Shown: piece after piece, positions 12,097 through 21,368 of the stretch
How the letters are laid out: the number at the start of each line of letters is the position of its first letter
Numbering within the stretch: the first letter of the stretch is position 1
Source: Chrysochromulina tobinii
Taxonomy: Eukaryota; Haptophyta; Prymnesiales; Chrysochromulinaceae
DNA length: 49,855 nucleotides
Assembly (NCBI GenBank): GCA_001275005.1
Contig: JWZX01002898.1
Coordinates: 1 to 49,855 of the forward strand
Reading direction: 5' to 3'
The notes under the pieces: generated by a model
What the model was told of the DNA's origin: nothing
Databases searched by the model: none
What the model saw: the letters and a program-made list of their open reading frames with translations, nothing else
Program-made: the position numbers and the translations under genes

Positions 12097-13038
12097 ATGG
12101 CGGCAGTCATCCTGTTGCTGAACACATGCACTGCGTGGTCGAGTTTACGACCTGCAATGCGCCAGCCAGCGTGCAGCCCACGCATGCAGCTATTCGCCAA
12201 TCCGTTCGAAAAGATGGCCGAGCTCATGGGGCCCACTGATGGACCTATCAGCCTTGCGCGAGACGACTTTGCCCGGCCGACGTGGGACCTGACGCAGCTG
12301 CGCGAAGCGAGCTCGGCGCCACCCGTGTACGTCATCGACGATTTTCTAAGCGAAGCGGAGTGCGACGCTTGCCGCATGGCCGCCGAGGAAGGCAGGTTCC
12401 CGGCGGTGCCTTACGGGGCGAAGAACAAGATCTTCACGGGCACCAAGTGGGCGGCCCATCAGCAGCACGAGTCCGTCGACGTCTTCCTCGAGCGCGCGTG
12501 CAAAGCCTTTAACGGCGTGCCAGCGAGTCGGTTCGACCCGGTGACCGTCACGCGGTACGGTCCGGGCCAGTACCAGGCGAAGCATCTGGACGCACGGCTA
12601 CCACATGAGATCAAGCGCACAGCCGCGTACCTGGCCAGCGGCGGTCAGCGCATCGCGCAAGTGATCTGCTACCTGCAAGCGCCCGAAGCGGGAGGTGCGA
12701 CCAAATTCTTTGGGCCTGCGTTCAAGGGGCTCGCAATCGAGCCGAGAAAGGGGCGTGCGCTCATCTTCCCAACCGCGACGCTGGACGGGCTCGCGGACGA
12801 GCGCTACCTGCACAGCGGCGAGCCCGTCGACGCTGGCACCAAGTGGATTGTGGGCACGTGGCTGATGGAAGCGGATCGAACGGACGCGAAGGAGGTGGCC
12901 AAGGCGATCGAGCAGCTGTGGAAGCTCGAGGGGCGCGAGCCTCCGCCGATGCGAGCCTCTGCTAGGGGCTTGGGCGAGGCAGCGAAGAGCGGGCTGGCGA
13001 TGGGCAAGTCCAAAAGTGGTAAGGCCAAACGCAAGTAG
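12097..13038 (+). CDS. Prolyl 4-hydroxylase-like 2-oxoglutarate/Fe(II) oxygenase
   Basis: Intronless, 313 residues from the ATG at 12097. The N-terminus is a hydrophobic signal-like stretch (MAAVILLLNTCTAW) followed by a basic Ser-containing leader, so the protein probably enters the secretory route or the plastid. The double-stranded beta-helix oxygenase core spans about residues 75-255. The iron facial triad is visible as HLD (His163, Asp165) and a distal His239 in YLHSGEP. The expected 2-oxoglutarate-binding Lys is at 249 (GTKWIVGTW). This matches the P4H alpha-subunit-like family, which hydroxylates peptidyl proline using O2 and 2-oxoglutarate. The C-terminal 45 residues are Lys/Ser-rich and extra. 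The substrate is not evident; a small-molecule tailoring role for the nearby PKS is possible but not supported beyond proximity. Confidence 0.88.
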   Translation: MAAVILLLNTCTAWSSLRPAMRQPACSPRMQLFANPFEKMAELMGPTDGPISLARDDFARPTWDLTQLREASSAPPVYVIDDFLSEAECDACRMAAEEGRFPAVPYGAKNKIFTGTKWAAHQQHESVDVFLERACKAFNGVPASRFDPVTVTRYGPGQYQAKHLDARLPHEIKRTAAYLASGGQRIAQVICYLQAPEAGGATKFFGPAFKGLAIEPRKGRALIFPTATLDGLADERYLHSGEPVDAGTKWIVGTWLMEADRTDAKEVAKAIEQLWKLEGREPPPMRASARGLGEAAKSGLAMGKSKSGKAKRK

Positions 13039-13485
13039 AGACGAGAGCCGCACCGCGCTGCTCCTGATGGTCCGTTCGATTTGATGAAGTGGCACCATCT
13101 TTCGTTTCCCGTACAAGATGTGCTCGGCTGTCGTGTGTACGACAGTGACGCAATGTAAAAAGTAGTCTGTCCCATTCGTTTTCGCCTCACCCGCTCATCC
13201 TTTCGAGATTCGACACTTCCATACAGGACAGTTCTTCTTCCAGGTGACGTGACTCTAATTATGCATGGTGAGCTGCCGCTCTCGGGGTGGCACTGGCACA
13301 CTCTGGCAGCTCGGCTGGTGCTGGAGCGGCGCGGTCCTCCAGCGAGCCGGTACGACGTACGTGCACCCCAAAAGGCTCACTGCCGCCCCCGCTCACTTTC
13401 TCGGGCGTGAACGCCGTCTCGGGCGCGAGCGCCGTCTCGGGCGTGAACGCCGTCTCGGGCGTGAACGCCCACGGGCTCACCCCGC
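13039..13485. other. Convergent 3' spacer between oxygenase and coiled-coil genes
   Basis: About 450 bases where the plus-strand oxygenase and the minus-strand coiled-coil gene end tail to tail. No gene is supported. The right part holds an 18-bp tandem repeat (13403-13470) framed by two copies of a CCCCGCTCACTTTCTCGG-like block, of which the inner copy contains the stop codon of the coiled-coil gene. Confidence 0.55.
13403..13470. repeat. 18-bp tandem repeat, about 3.8 copies
   Basis: Unit GGGCGTGAACGCCGTCTC starts at 13403, 13421, 13439 and 13457, with one variant copy. It is internally near-palindromic (GGGCGTgaACGCC). It lies immediately past the stop of the minus-strand coiled-coil gene. 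Confidence 0.85.
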
Positions 13486-16400
13486 TCACTTTCTCGGCGA
13501 CGGCACAGACGTGCGGCGGTAGTCAGGGCGAGAGTCAGGAGCCTCAATCGGCGGCGGCGCGACCTTGCCGAGCTTGGCGAACGAGCCAGACGCCTCGGAG
13601 GCTGCACGCTTCAATGGCGTCGGCACGCCGCTGGGCCGCGCGGAGCTGGCGGCGGAGGTGGTGCTACTCCTACCGACGCTGCGCGGCGAGTCAGCGGACG
13701 AAAGCGTTGACGAAACCGTTGGACGCGGCGAGAGGGCGGGAGCGCGCGGCGAGAGCGCCGCAGAGGCGCCGGCGCCGCCCGTGAGCGCTGTACCTGTAGT
13801 GAGCGCGCCGCGGGGCGACTTGGTCGGCACCGGGATGCTGCTGGGCAGGCCGGATTTGGGTTTCGTCAACGGGCTGCCGCTGCTGGGCAGGCCGGATTTG
13901 GGTTTCGTCAACGGCTCCTTGGCAGCGCCGGAGCTTCCCACAGCCTGTGCGAGCGGCGATGGAGGTAGGCCCCCCTTGAGCAGGGCCGTCGTCTTGCTCG
14001 TCTTGAGATTGCTGCCGGAGAGCGCCGTCGCGGGCGGGCTGCCGGAGAGCGCCGTCGCGGGCGGGCTGGGCGAGAGCTCTTCGGGTTTCGTCACTGGCGG
14101 CTCTTCGGAGACGGCGGCGGCCTCCCTGGACCTCTGATCCGTATGGCGCCTCAGCGAGTCCGCATACGCGGCAGCTGCGGACGAGGAGCGAGTGAGCTTC
14201 TCAAGCGCACTCAGCGGCGCACTCGGCGGCGCTTGAGCGTCGTCTCGAGCGGGCTCGGACGAGGCGCGCTCGAGCGCCGTGGCGAGCTCCGCACCGCCGT
14301 CGCCTCGCAGCGCCCACGACGGCGCTCGAAGCGTCGTCTCGAGCGCACTCGGTGGTTTCGTGCCATCCAACGGCCACGCGCTCGCCACTCGCGGCGTCAG
14401 CGCGGAATCGTGCTCTCGCTGTGGGGAAAGCACCGATGCGGAATCGCGCTCTCGCTGTGGGGAAAGCACCGATGCGGAATCGCGCTCTCGCTGTGGGGAA
14501 AGCACCGTCGCAGCCCGCGCGCCTGTGGACGAACGAGCGATCGGGACGGCAGCGGCTAACTCACTCGCGGCGGTGGCGACGGCGGACAAGTCAGTCTTGG
14601 ACATCTCACGACAGATGAGCTCATCCCACGACAGAGAATCGTCGAGGCATGAGGGGAGGCATGAGGGGTGCCCTGCGGCCATTGCATCGGATGCGGCAGC
14701 GTCGGCAAACGCGTCCGATGGCCCAGGGTCGGCGCCTCGCCAGGATGCCAGGGCCCGCGCTGCCTCGCTGTCGGGCGCCGTCGCGGCGGGCACGCGCACG
14801 CCCGACGGCGGTGGCGCGCCCGCGCCCGTGCCCGCGCCCGTGCCCGCGCCCGTGCCCGCGCCGTAAATCTCCATGCGAGCTCGCATCTGCGTGGGCGCGC
14901 TCCTCGGGTCCTCACAGTGGCAAGGCGAGGGCGGCACGGGCGCGGTGGTGGGCGCGCGCCCTCCCTCGACGCCGCCCGCCGCGTCGCCCGCCGCATCGCC
15001 CACGCCATGGCCCATGCCATCGCCCAGCACGGCGCCTCGCGACCGATGGCTCGAGGCGGCCTCTTCGTCCTCCCCGAGCGGACGAAGCTGACGAAGCTGA
15101 CGAAGCGAGGCGGGCTCCCCATCCTTCGACTCGTCCTCCTCGTCGTTGACCAGGTCCTGTCGGGTTTGGAAGATCCACGGATCGCGCGGGTCGTCCTTGT
15201 AAATGAAACCGCCGCCCACACGCTGGTACGACTTGGACGGGGGCAGCAGAGGCGGCGGCAAGCTCGACGAGCGGATGGGCGAGGTTGCCTCACGGCTGAG
15301 GCACGAGGGGGGTCCGAGAGAGGGCGAACGCTTGAGAGAAGGCGGCGGCGACGCTTTCCCGCTCCCCTTGCCGCCGCCGTCCCCCTTTGCGCCGCCGCCG
15401 CCCGTGCCGGAGCCGCCGCCGCCCTTGTCGCCGAGGAGCATGCGCATGAGCTCGCGCTCCTCTTGCAGGTCGCGACGCGCGACGCGCTCAAGACGCGCGG
15501 CGTTCTCGAGCTGCACACGACGGCGCGCGTCCTCCTCCGCGGCCGCTCGCTGCAGCGCCTCCGCGGCCAGGGCGGCTTGGGCGGCCTCGCGCCGTCGAGC
15601 TCGCTCGAGCTCGAGCTGCGATTGGAGCTCCTCGAGCTGCGATCTCGCCTCGGTGCGCGCCGCGACCACGCGCTTCTCCGCTTCGTCAGCTTCGTCAAGT
15701 CGGAGCCTCCGCTCCTCCTCAATCGCGCCCAACGCGGCGCGCATCGCGCTCTCTGCCTCCCTCTCCACGTCGGCCACGCGCTGCTCGGCCGCGCGCTCAG
15801 CACGGCGCAGCTTGGCCGTGTCCGCCTCGAGCGCGTCCACGCGCAGGCGCAGGCGCGAGGCCTCCCGCAGCGCCTCATCGCGCTTGCGCGCCTCGCTCGG
15901 CAGCTCGGCCGCGACAGGCGCGAGGCGGTGGCGCTCCTCATCGCTCGCCTTGAGCGCAAGCTCGAGGCGCTTGCGCTCGTCGTCCGCGTACCTGTGGAAG
16001 GAGGTGATCAGAGGTCATCGGAGGTCATCGGAGGTCGTCGGAGGTCATCGGAGGTCATCAGAGGTCATCAGCGGTCATCGGAGGTCGTCGGAGGTCGTCG
16101 GAGGTCATCGGAGGTCATGTGAAGGTCATCAGAAGGTCATCAGAAGGTCATCAGAGGTCATCACCGATGCGCGTCCTCGAGCCGCCGGCGCGCCTCCTCG
16201 CTCGTGTGCAGCGCCGTCTCGAGCTCCGCTACCTTGGCGAGCGTCCGCTGCATCGCGCGCGCCCCCTCGTCAGCATGCACGCGCAGCTCCGCCGCCTCCG
16301 AGCGGACCCTCTCAAGGTCGCGCGCGTACCTGATGAAGGAGGTCATCAGAGGTCATCAGAGGTCATCAGAGGCCATCACGTACCCGCTCAGCTGGCGCTG

Positions 16401-17522
16401 CGCATCGGCCTAATGAAGGAGGTCATCAGAGGCCATCAGAGGTCATCCGAGGCCATCACGTACCCGCTCAGCTGGCGCTGCGCATCGGCCTCGAGCTGGC
16501 GGCTCGACTCGGCGAGCACGCGGCGCGAGCGGCCGAGCTCGCGATCCATCTCGTCCGCATGCCGCTGAGCTCGGCCGAGCTCGAGTTTCGTCGCGCTCAC
16601 CTGTGGGGTGAGGGCGCCGTGGTGGGCATTTGCATGCTGGGACTGGGAAGGGGCCGAGCTCGAGTTTCGTCGCGCTCACCTCGGCGCGTAGCTGGTCGAG
16701 CTCGTCCGTGCTCGCGGCGAGCTGCTCGCGGTGCTCGTGGCGCTCGAGATGGCGCTCGCGCTCGAGGGTCTGAGCTGCCTCCTCCGCGACGCGCGCGCGC
16801 CGGTTCGCGTGCTCCAGCTCGCCGCGCAGCGCCTGCAGCTCCGCCTCGTGACGACGCTCATCGGCAGCCATTGTGCGCCGCAGCTCCCGCTCAATCTCGC
16901 CACAGCGGTGCGCCACGTCGGCGATCTCGCGATCTCGCCCAGCTCGGAGCCGCTCGAGCTCGTCAGCCTCGCGCCCCTCGCGCTCGCGCAGCTTCTCCAC
17001 CTCGGCCGTCCGCTCGCGCAGCGCATGCATCAGCACCGCGACCTGCTTGTCGCGCTCGGCTGCCCGCGCCTCGGCCACAGCCACCTCGGCCTGCGCACGC
17101 TCGGCCGCTTCCAAAGCATCGCGCTGCGTCGCGGCCGCAAGGCGCGACTGCGACTCGAGCGCGCGAGCGCGCTGCGTCGCCGCGTCGATGCTCAGCCCGC
17201 GGTCGGCGAGCGCCGCATGCGCTGCCCCGAGCTGCACGGCGAGCTGGCGCTCGCGGTCGTGGCGTGCGGCGAGCTGATCCGCGACTACCTGCTGCGAGGC
17301 ACGTGCTGTACTCGCGGTGGCTTCAGCGGCCGCCGCTTTCTTCTCGGCGCTCTCCTTTTCGGTGCGCAGCCGCTCGACCAGCGCGTACAGCCCCTCGATC
17401 TCGTTATGGAGGGGCTCCGACAGCTGCGAGAAGCCGCCGCCCACCCGCCTCATGGCGGCGGGCGTGAGAGTCGGCCGCGAGCCGATGTAGTTCTTCGCAA
17501 AGGTGGGCATCATCGCAGCCAT
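13486..17522 (-). CDS. Large coiled-coil protein with low-complexity Ser/Pro-rich tail
   Basis: Four exons with consistent phases: 16680-17522, 16464-16600, 16165-16329 and 13486-15991, giving 1,216 residues. Residues about 30-560 form an almost unbroken Ala/Arg/Glu-rich coiled coil. The rest is Ser/Pro/Ala-rich and probably disordered, interrupted by an ordered-looking patch (GGFIYKDDPRDPWIFQTR). Internal repeats include three copies of VLSPQRERDSAS, two of LTKPKSGLPSS, two of GSPPATALS and a GAGT run; SPxR/SPR sites suggest proline-directed phosphorylation. It looks like a cytoskeletal or scaffold protein, but I recognise no family. Introns 1-3 all join AG|GT edges; introns 2 and 3 hold TGATGACCTC arrays, and intron 1 contains an exact copy of the next exon's start. 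An in-frame ATG at 17522 begins the model. Confidence 0.75.
14403..14510. repeat. 36-bp coding tandem repeat, three copies
   Basis: The block GCTCTCGCTGTGGGGAAAGC recurs at 14412, 14448 and 14484 with period 36. On the minus strand it encodes three successive copies of the 12-residue unit VLSPQRERDSAS in the coiled-coil protein's tail, so it keeps the frame. Confidence 0.92.
15992..16164 (-). repeat. Intron 3 of the coiled-coil gene: 10-bp minisatellite
   Basis: The intron reads GTGATGACC at its donor and CTTCCACAG at its acceptor on the sense (minus) strand. The body is an array of TGATGACCTC-type units, seen on the plus strand as GAGGTCATCA/GAGGTCATCG/GAGGTCGTCG. Splicing preserves phase 2 and joins CG to G TAC GCG. 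Confidence 0.85.
16330..16491 (-). repeat. 80-bp tandem duplication spanning an exon end and its intron
   Basis: The plus-strand block CACGTACCCGCTCAGCTGGC occurs near 16378 and again 80 bp later near 16458, together with flanking GAGGTCATCAGAGG units. One copy is the real end of exon 2 plus donor. The other lies inside intron 2 (16330-16463), preceded by its own acceptor-like TTCATTAG. The enclosed 26-nt pseudo-exon would introduce a stop if spliced in. Confidence 0.85.
16573..16681 (-). repeat. 30-bp direct repeat bracketing intron 1 of the coiled-coil gene
   Basis: Identical 30-bp copies lie at 16573-16602 and 16652-16681, offset 79 bp, which equals the length of intron 1 (16601-16679). 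Each copy contains an AG|GTGAGC edge on the minus strand. One supplies the donor and the other the acceptor side and exon start. Confidence 0.92.
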
Positions 17523-17654
17523 TCGCGACGGTGCCTATGACAGGGCACGGCAGCCACCGACGGAGGACCGGCGGGAAATGCCATGTGCGGTTCTTCAACA
17601 ATCCGATTCAAGTTCCGGACGAAACGCGCCGTTTTGGTCCCTTCGCATGCAATT

Positions 17655-17677
17655 GGGGGGAGGGGGGGGAGGGGGGG
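17655..17677 (+). other. G-rich tract (possible quadruplex)
   Basis: Three guanine runs of 6, 8 and 7 bases separated by single adenines, about 135-155 bp upstream of the coiled-coil gene's ATG on the opposite strand. It could form a quadruplex or act as a purine-rich promoter element, or simply be a homopolymer-prone tract. Confidence 0.6.
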
Positions 17678-17734
17678 AAGATGGGATTTCGTAGGGAGGT
17701 GCGAGATCGAGAGCGACGCTAAGTCCACCCTCAC

Positions 17735-20700
17735 TCACAGTGCCCCACGCGCATGATTTGAAAGCAGGGGCCGAGAGCCCAAATATCTTGAAACGTCCAT
17801 GGTGCGGCTGTGTACTTGGCATCGGATACATAGCCGCCCTCGCTCAACAGCAGCTCGGGGAAGGTCCAGCGCTGGTAACAGATGGCCGGGCCTGAGAGGT
17901 CGAGAACGCAGTCTAAATAGACTGGCGAAGGGCCTGCGCTCGCAAGAGCAGAAAACCAAAGCAGCGCTCCTCGCCGCGCCCACTGCGCCCGCCCCGTCTG
18001 CTGCGGCCGCATCCGCCGCGCCCTGTGCAGCAACTGCACCACCTGCAGCGGCGGCATCGGCAGGGGCAGCAACGATGGCAGCGGCCATCGCCGCAGCTGC
18101 ATTGTTCGCAGCGGCAACAGAGGCCGCTTGGAGATGCGCGGCGTTGGCCTGGAGGGCCTGCAGCTGCGCTGGAGGTGGCAACGGTGGTGGAGGTGGCAGT
18201 GGCGGCGGGGGAGGAGATGGCGATGAAGGTGCTGAGGGAGGAGGCGGTGGTGATGGTGCCAGCACATCCTCAAACTCAAACTCAAACTCATAGTTCGAGT
18301 CATCCGTCTGATGTTCCGCGTCTGAATCATCGTCTGATGGTGGTGGCGGTGGCATGGTGGGCATCCGCTGTGGAGGTGGTGGTGGTGGTGCGGTAGGACG
18401 ACCGCAGTCGTGGTGGAGTGTCATGTGCCCCCCCGGAGGAGTACACCAACACCCTTCGGATGGTTGCCCCGGCCTCCAGCAACATGTTGCTGAGAAGCCC
18501 TTTCCCCAGTCTGGAGGCCTCATGCACCTTCGCATCCAGCGAAAGGTACGCATTTGCTAAAGAGTATCTCCTGCCCCTTTTGAAGCTCGTCTTGTCCCTG
18601 CCACCGCCCGTCTCGCCACCGTCTCCACCCGTCAGCTTGTCAATGGTTGCTTCAAAATTAGAAACTGCTTGCGCATGCGCTGCCAAGTGGGCCGCTCGCT
18701 CAGCATCTGTCGCTCAGCATCTGTCAGCACCGGGGCAGCTGGCCCGGCGGCATCGCGCATCGGGTATGCGCACTATGCCATCTGCGGACTGTGCCTCATA
18801 TTGACGCCCATCACTAGCGACTGAATTATTAGCCCATTGCGAGATACGGTTTGCGAGCTCACCCGCACGGGTTCTTTGCCGGACAGTCACGTGCGGCGCG
18901 ATGATTTGGCAGATGTCGACGCATCCTCTTGGTGTTGTCGGCAGACCGGGGGGTGCGGGATGCAGGGGCATTGGGTTAAAAATCGACTCACCCTGAAATG
19001 CCCCGTGGGGCACCGTCGGGTTGGTCGCAGCGAAGCGGTGAAGGCGCCTTCCAAAGTTCGGACTGGTACGGTGTTGAAATCTCATCAGGGATGAGTCTCC
19101 ATGAGCGAAGCCAACACGAGAGGGGATCGCGGTGGAATGGGATGCCATCCACGCCGCCGCGCCAGTTTGATTGCCACGCTGGAATGATGCCACTGCCAAA
19201 GCTGAGGCATGGTCAGTTGGTACCTGTCCCGTATTGCCTGCACCCATTCGGGAGAGCCTTTGGCTGGATGGTCGCACAGAGACCCCCCTCTGTAGTAGAT
19301 TTCCTAGATTACGTTGGGGAAACCGTTGCCGCCTCGAACAAAGGCACCTCGGAACCACATCGTGTCCGCAGGCGCGATATCGTCAGCCACAAGATTACCG
19401 ATCGCGGAGTTGTCGGCCCCAGCAAAGAGCTCGTTGAAGGCCTTCACCCGCGCAACCGGGTCCTTGCCCTCCAAGGTGGCGATAAAGTTGTCCCCGATCG
19501 GGTTTGTTGAATAGCGAAGCGCGCGTCGAGAGGGCACGCCAAGGCAGCCGCTGCGACACGCGCGAGCAGGCCTTGTTGGTGAGCCTTCTCGAGGAGCGCG
19601 GCCGCGGCCTTCGACTTCGGGCTCTTGTTGAAGTGCGGATGCGTGACGGCGTTCGTGAATTTTTTCACCATCGTGGTCTGCGACTTACCGAGGTCGCCCA
19701 GTGCCTTCGCCTCGAGTAGCGGTTTGAGGAAGCCGACGATCTGCTGGAAGGTGAGCTTGGGCTGGAGAATTTCGGCCTGCTTCCAGGCCTCGTAGAGGTC
19801 GATCTCCTTGTTCTCGGCAAATGCCCGCTTGTAGCCCCCCCCAGCAGCCACCACTGCAGCGGCCGCCGCCTTGACCTCGGCCTCACCTGCACCCTCTTGC
19901 TCGGCTGTCTTCTTCAGCTCGCACGCACGCCGCTCCGCCTCCTTTGCGAGGCTCCGAGGCTGTGCGGGTGGGACTCGCTCATGTGACGCGCATGTTCGTC
20001 AGCCCGCTCCTGCGCCGCCCGCGCGGCCGCCACTGCAGCGGCGGCTGCCTCGGCGAACGAAAACATGTGGGTGAAACGGCCTGGGGTGAGATCGGCCATA
20101 CGGCCAAGTTCTCGTTGCTCAGCAAGCCCGCGTCCCCGGTGGATAGCCAGGCAAGCTGGCCCTGTCGCAGCCCCCCGAGCGTCGAACCGAAAGCAAGTTT
20201 GCCTCCGCGGCCTCCGCGGCCTTCTTGCCGCGTTTCATCTCGTCGCGCAATGCCCGGAGCCCGTGCTTGTACGCACGCAGCTCCTCGGCTGACAGCTGCG
20301 GCGTGGCGGCGACGGCACCGCCGGTGCAAGGGCGCCGGTGTCATCTCTGATGCCTGCTGCAGTGCAGCCTCAAACTCCTCACCGAGGATGCGAGGAATCA
20401 TAGGTGAGATGATTATCACCTGCGCGGGCGAGGCTGAGCTCGTCGAGCGTGCGCGCGCTCGGAGCGTCACCAGCGTGACCTGTGGAAGCCGACGGCCGTT
20501 GAGGATCAAGCGCAATAGTTCCTCGGGAGGGTGTATCGCCCCCGTCCCTGGACTGTTCTCCTGGAGTAGTCGGATGAGCGTCTTGGTGGTTGTGTACCGG
20601 GGAAGGTCTCTTTGCGAGACGCACCTTGGCGCCATTCCGTCTTAGCGCGAAAACGTCGGTCAAGATGCGTCTCGCTGAACCGATCTCGTCAAAACCGTAG

Positions 20701-21124
20701 AACTCAACCACCTTCTTCTTCTTCGGTCAAGATGCGTCACGGGCGGCTTGAGGCTCCTCCCGATCCTCCTTCGGATCCTCCAAGCTTGAGCGCTGGACCA
20801 CAGCCTTGTTCTTCACTGTTGCCTTGTCGTGCTCCTTGATCCCAGTGAACTGGTTCACGAGGTCGCTGTCGACCTGAGCTTTATCTAACTGCAGGTGCCA
20901 TCCCGGAGAGCGATAAGGCGCTTCGCGTAGCCCTTAGGGTCCGCGGCGAACTCGCCGAAGCCCATGCCGGCAATATGATGCAGCGTGAGCTCATCACACT
21001 TGGCGTGTGACCCCGCACTCTCGGAGCAGACGATCAGGGGGCCCAGATCCAGGCGGGCCTTAGAAGTCGCAAACAGCGCGAGCACGTCCGGCTGCATCTG
21101 CTCCCCGGTGAAGACCGCCATCAT
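17735..21124 (-). pseudogene. Decayed coding region (Ala/Glu-rich hypothetical protein), many frameshifts
   Basis: Protein-like stretches follow one another on the minus strand but change frame repeatedly. They run from an ATG at 21124 (about 80 residues), then 20885 to 20630 with an in-frame TGA near 20727, then 20635-20340, 20307-20180, 20190-20100, 20099-19960, 19940-19500, 19537-19304 (ends TAA), and further pieces near 19300-19090, 18686-18430, 18553-17950 and 17930-17735. The switches lack credible GT-AG introns. Fragments include an Ala/Lys-rich helical part (SLAKEAERRACELKKTAEQ), the segment PKLTFQQIVGFLKPLLEAKA, a Pro-rich block and an acidic EFEFEFEDV block. I do not recognise the family. 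It may be a dead gene or transposon ORF, or two adjacent remnants. Sequencing error is less likely because neighbouring genes read cleanly. Confidence 0.5.
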
Positions 21125-21250
21125 TGACTCGCTTCTGCGTTAGTGATTTGGATCGGCGATGCTTGAACACGAGCGCACGCCCTTGAGCGCACGACACCGC
21201 GTTCTCCCAAATCTCAATTGAGATTTTAAGGAATCGTGAAGACATATCAT

Positions 21251-21290
21251 CTCACTCACTCACTCACTCACTCACTCACTCACTCACTCA
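21251..21290. repeat. Tetranucleotide microsatellite (CTCA)n
   Basis: About ten perfect CTCA units, roughly 80 bp upstream of the FCP1-like phosphatase ATG and downstream-adjacent to the start of the decayed minus-strand region. Confidence 0.95.
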
Positions 21291-21368
21291 AGAGCGTGGG
21301 ACGGCTCCCGTAGGAACTTTTCCCCACATAACCCGACGCGTTGTATTGGCGGCAAGGGCGTTCAGAAA

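Noticed and set aside
14668-16333. Long open frames on the plus strand opposite the coiled-coil gene
   Set aside because: They are Arg/Ala-rich antisense shadows of a GC-rich coding exon. The minus-strand frames have consistent splice phases and heptad-like composition.
16386-16411. 26-nt mini-exon within intron 2 of the coiled-coil gene
   Set aside because: Splicing it in shifts the frame and gives a stop within nine codons. It is better explained as part of the 80-bp duplication.
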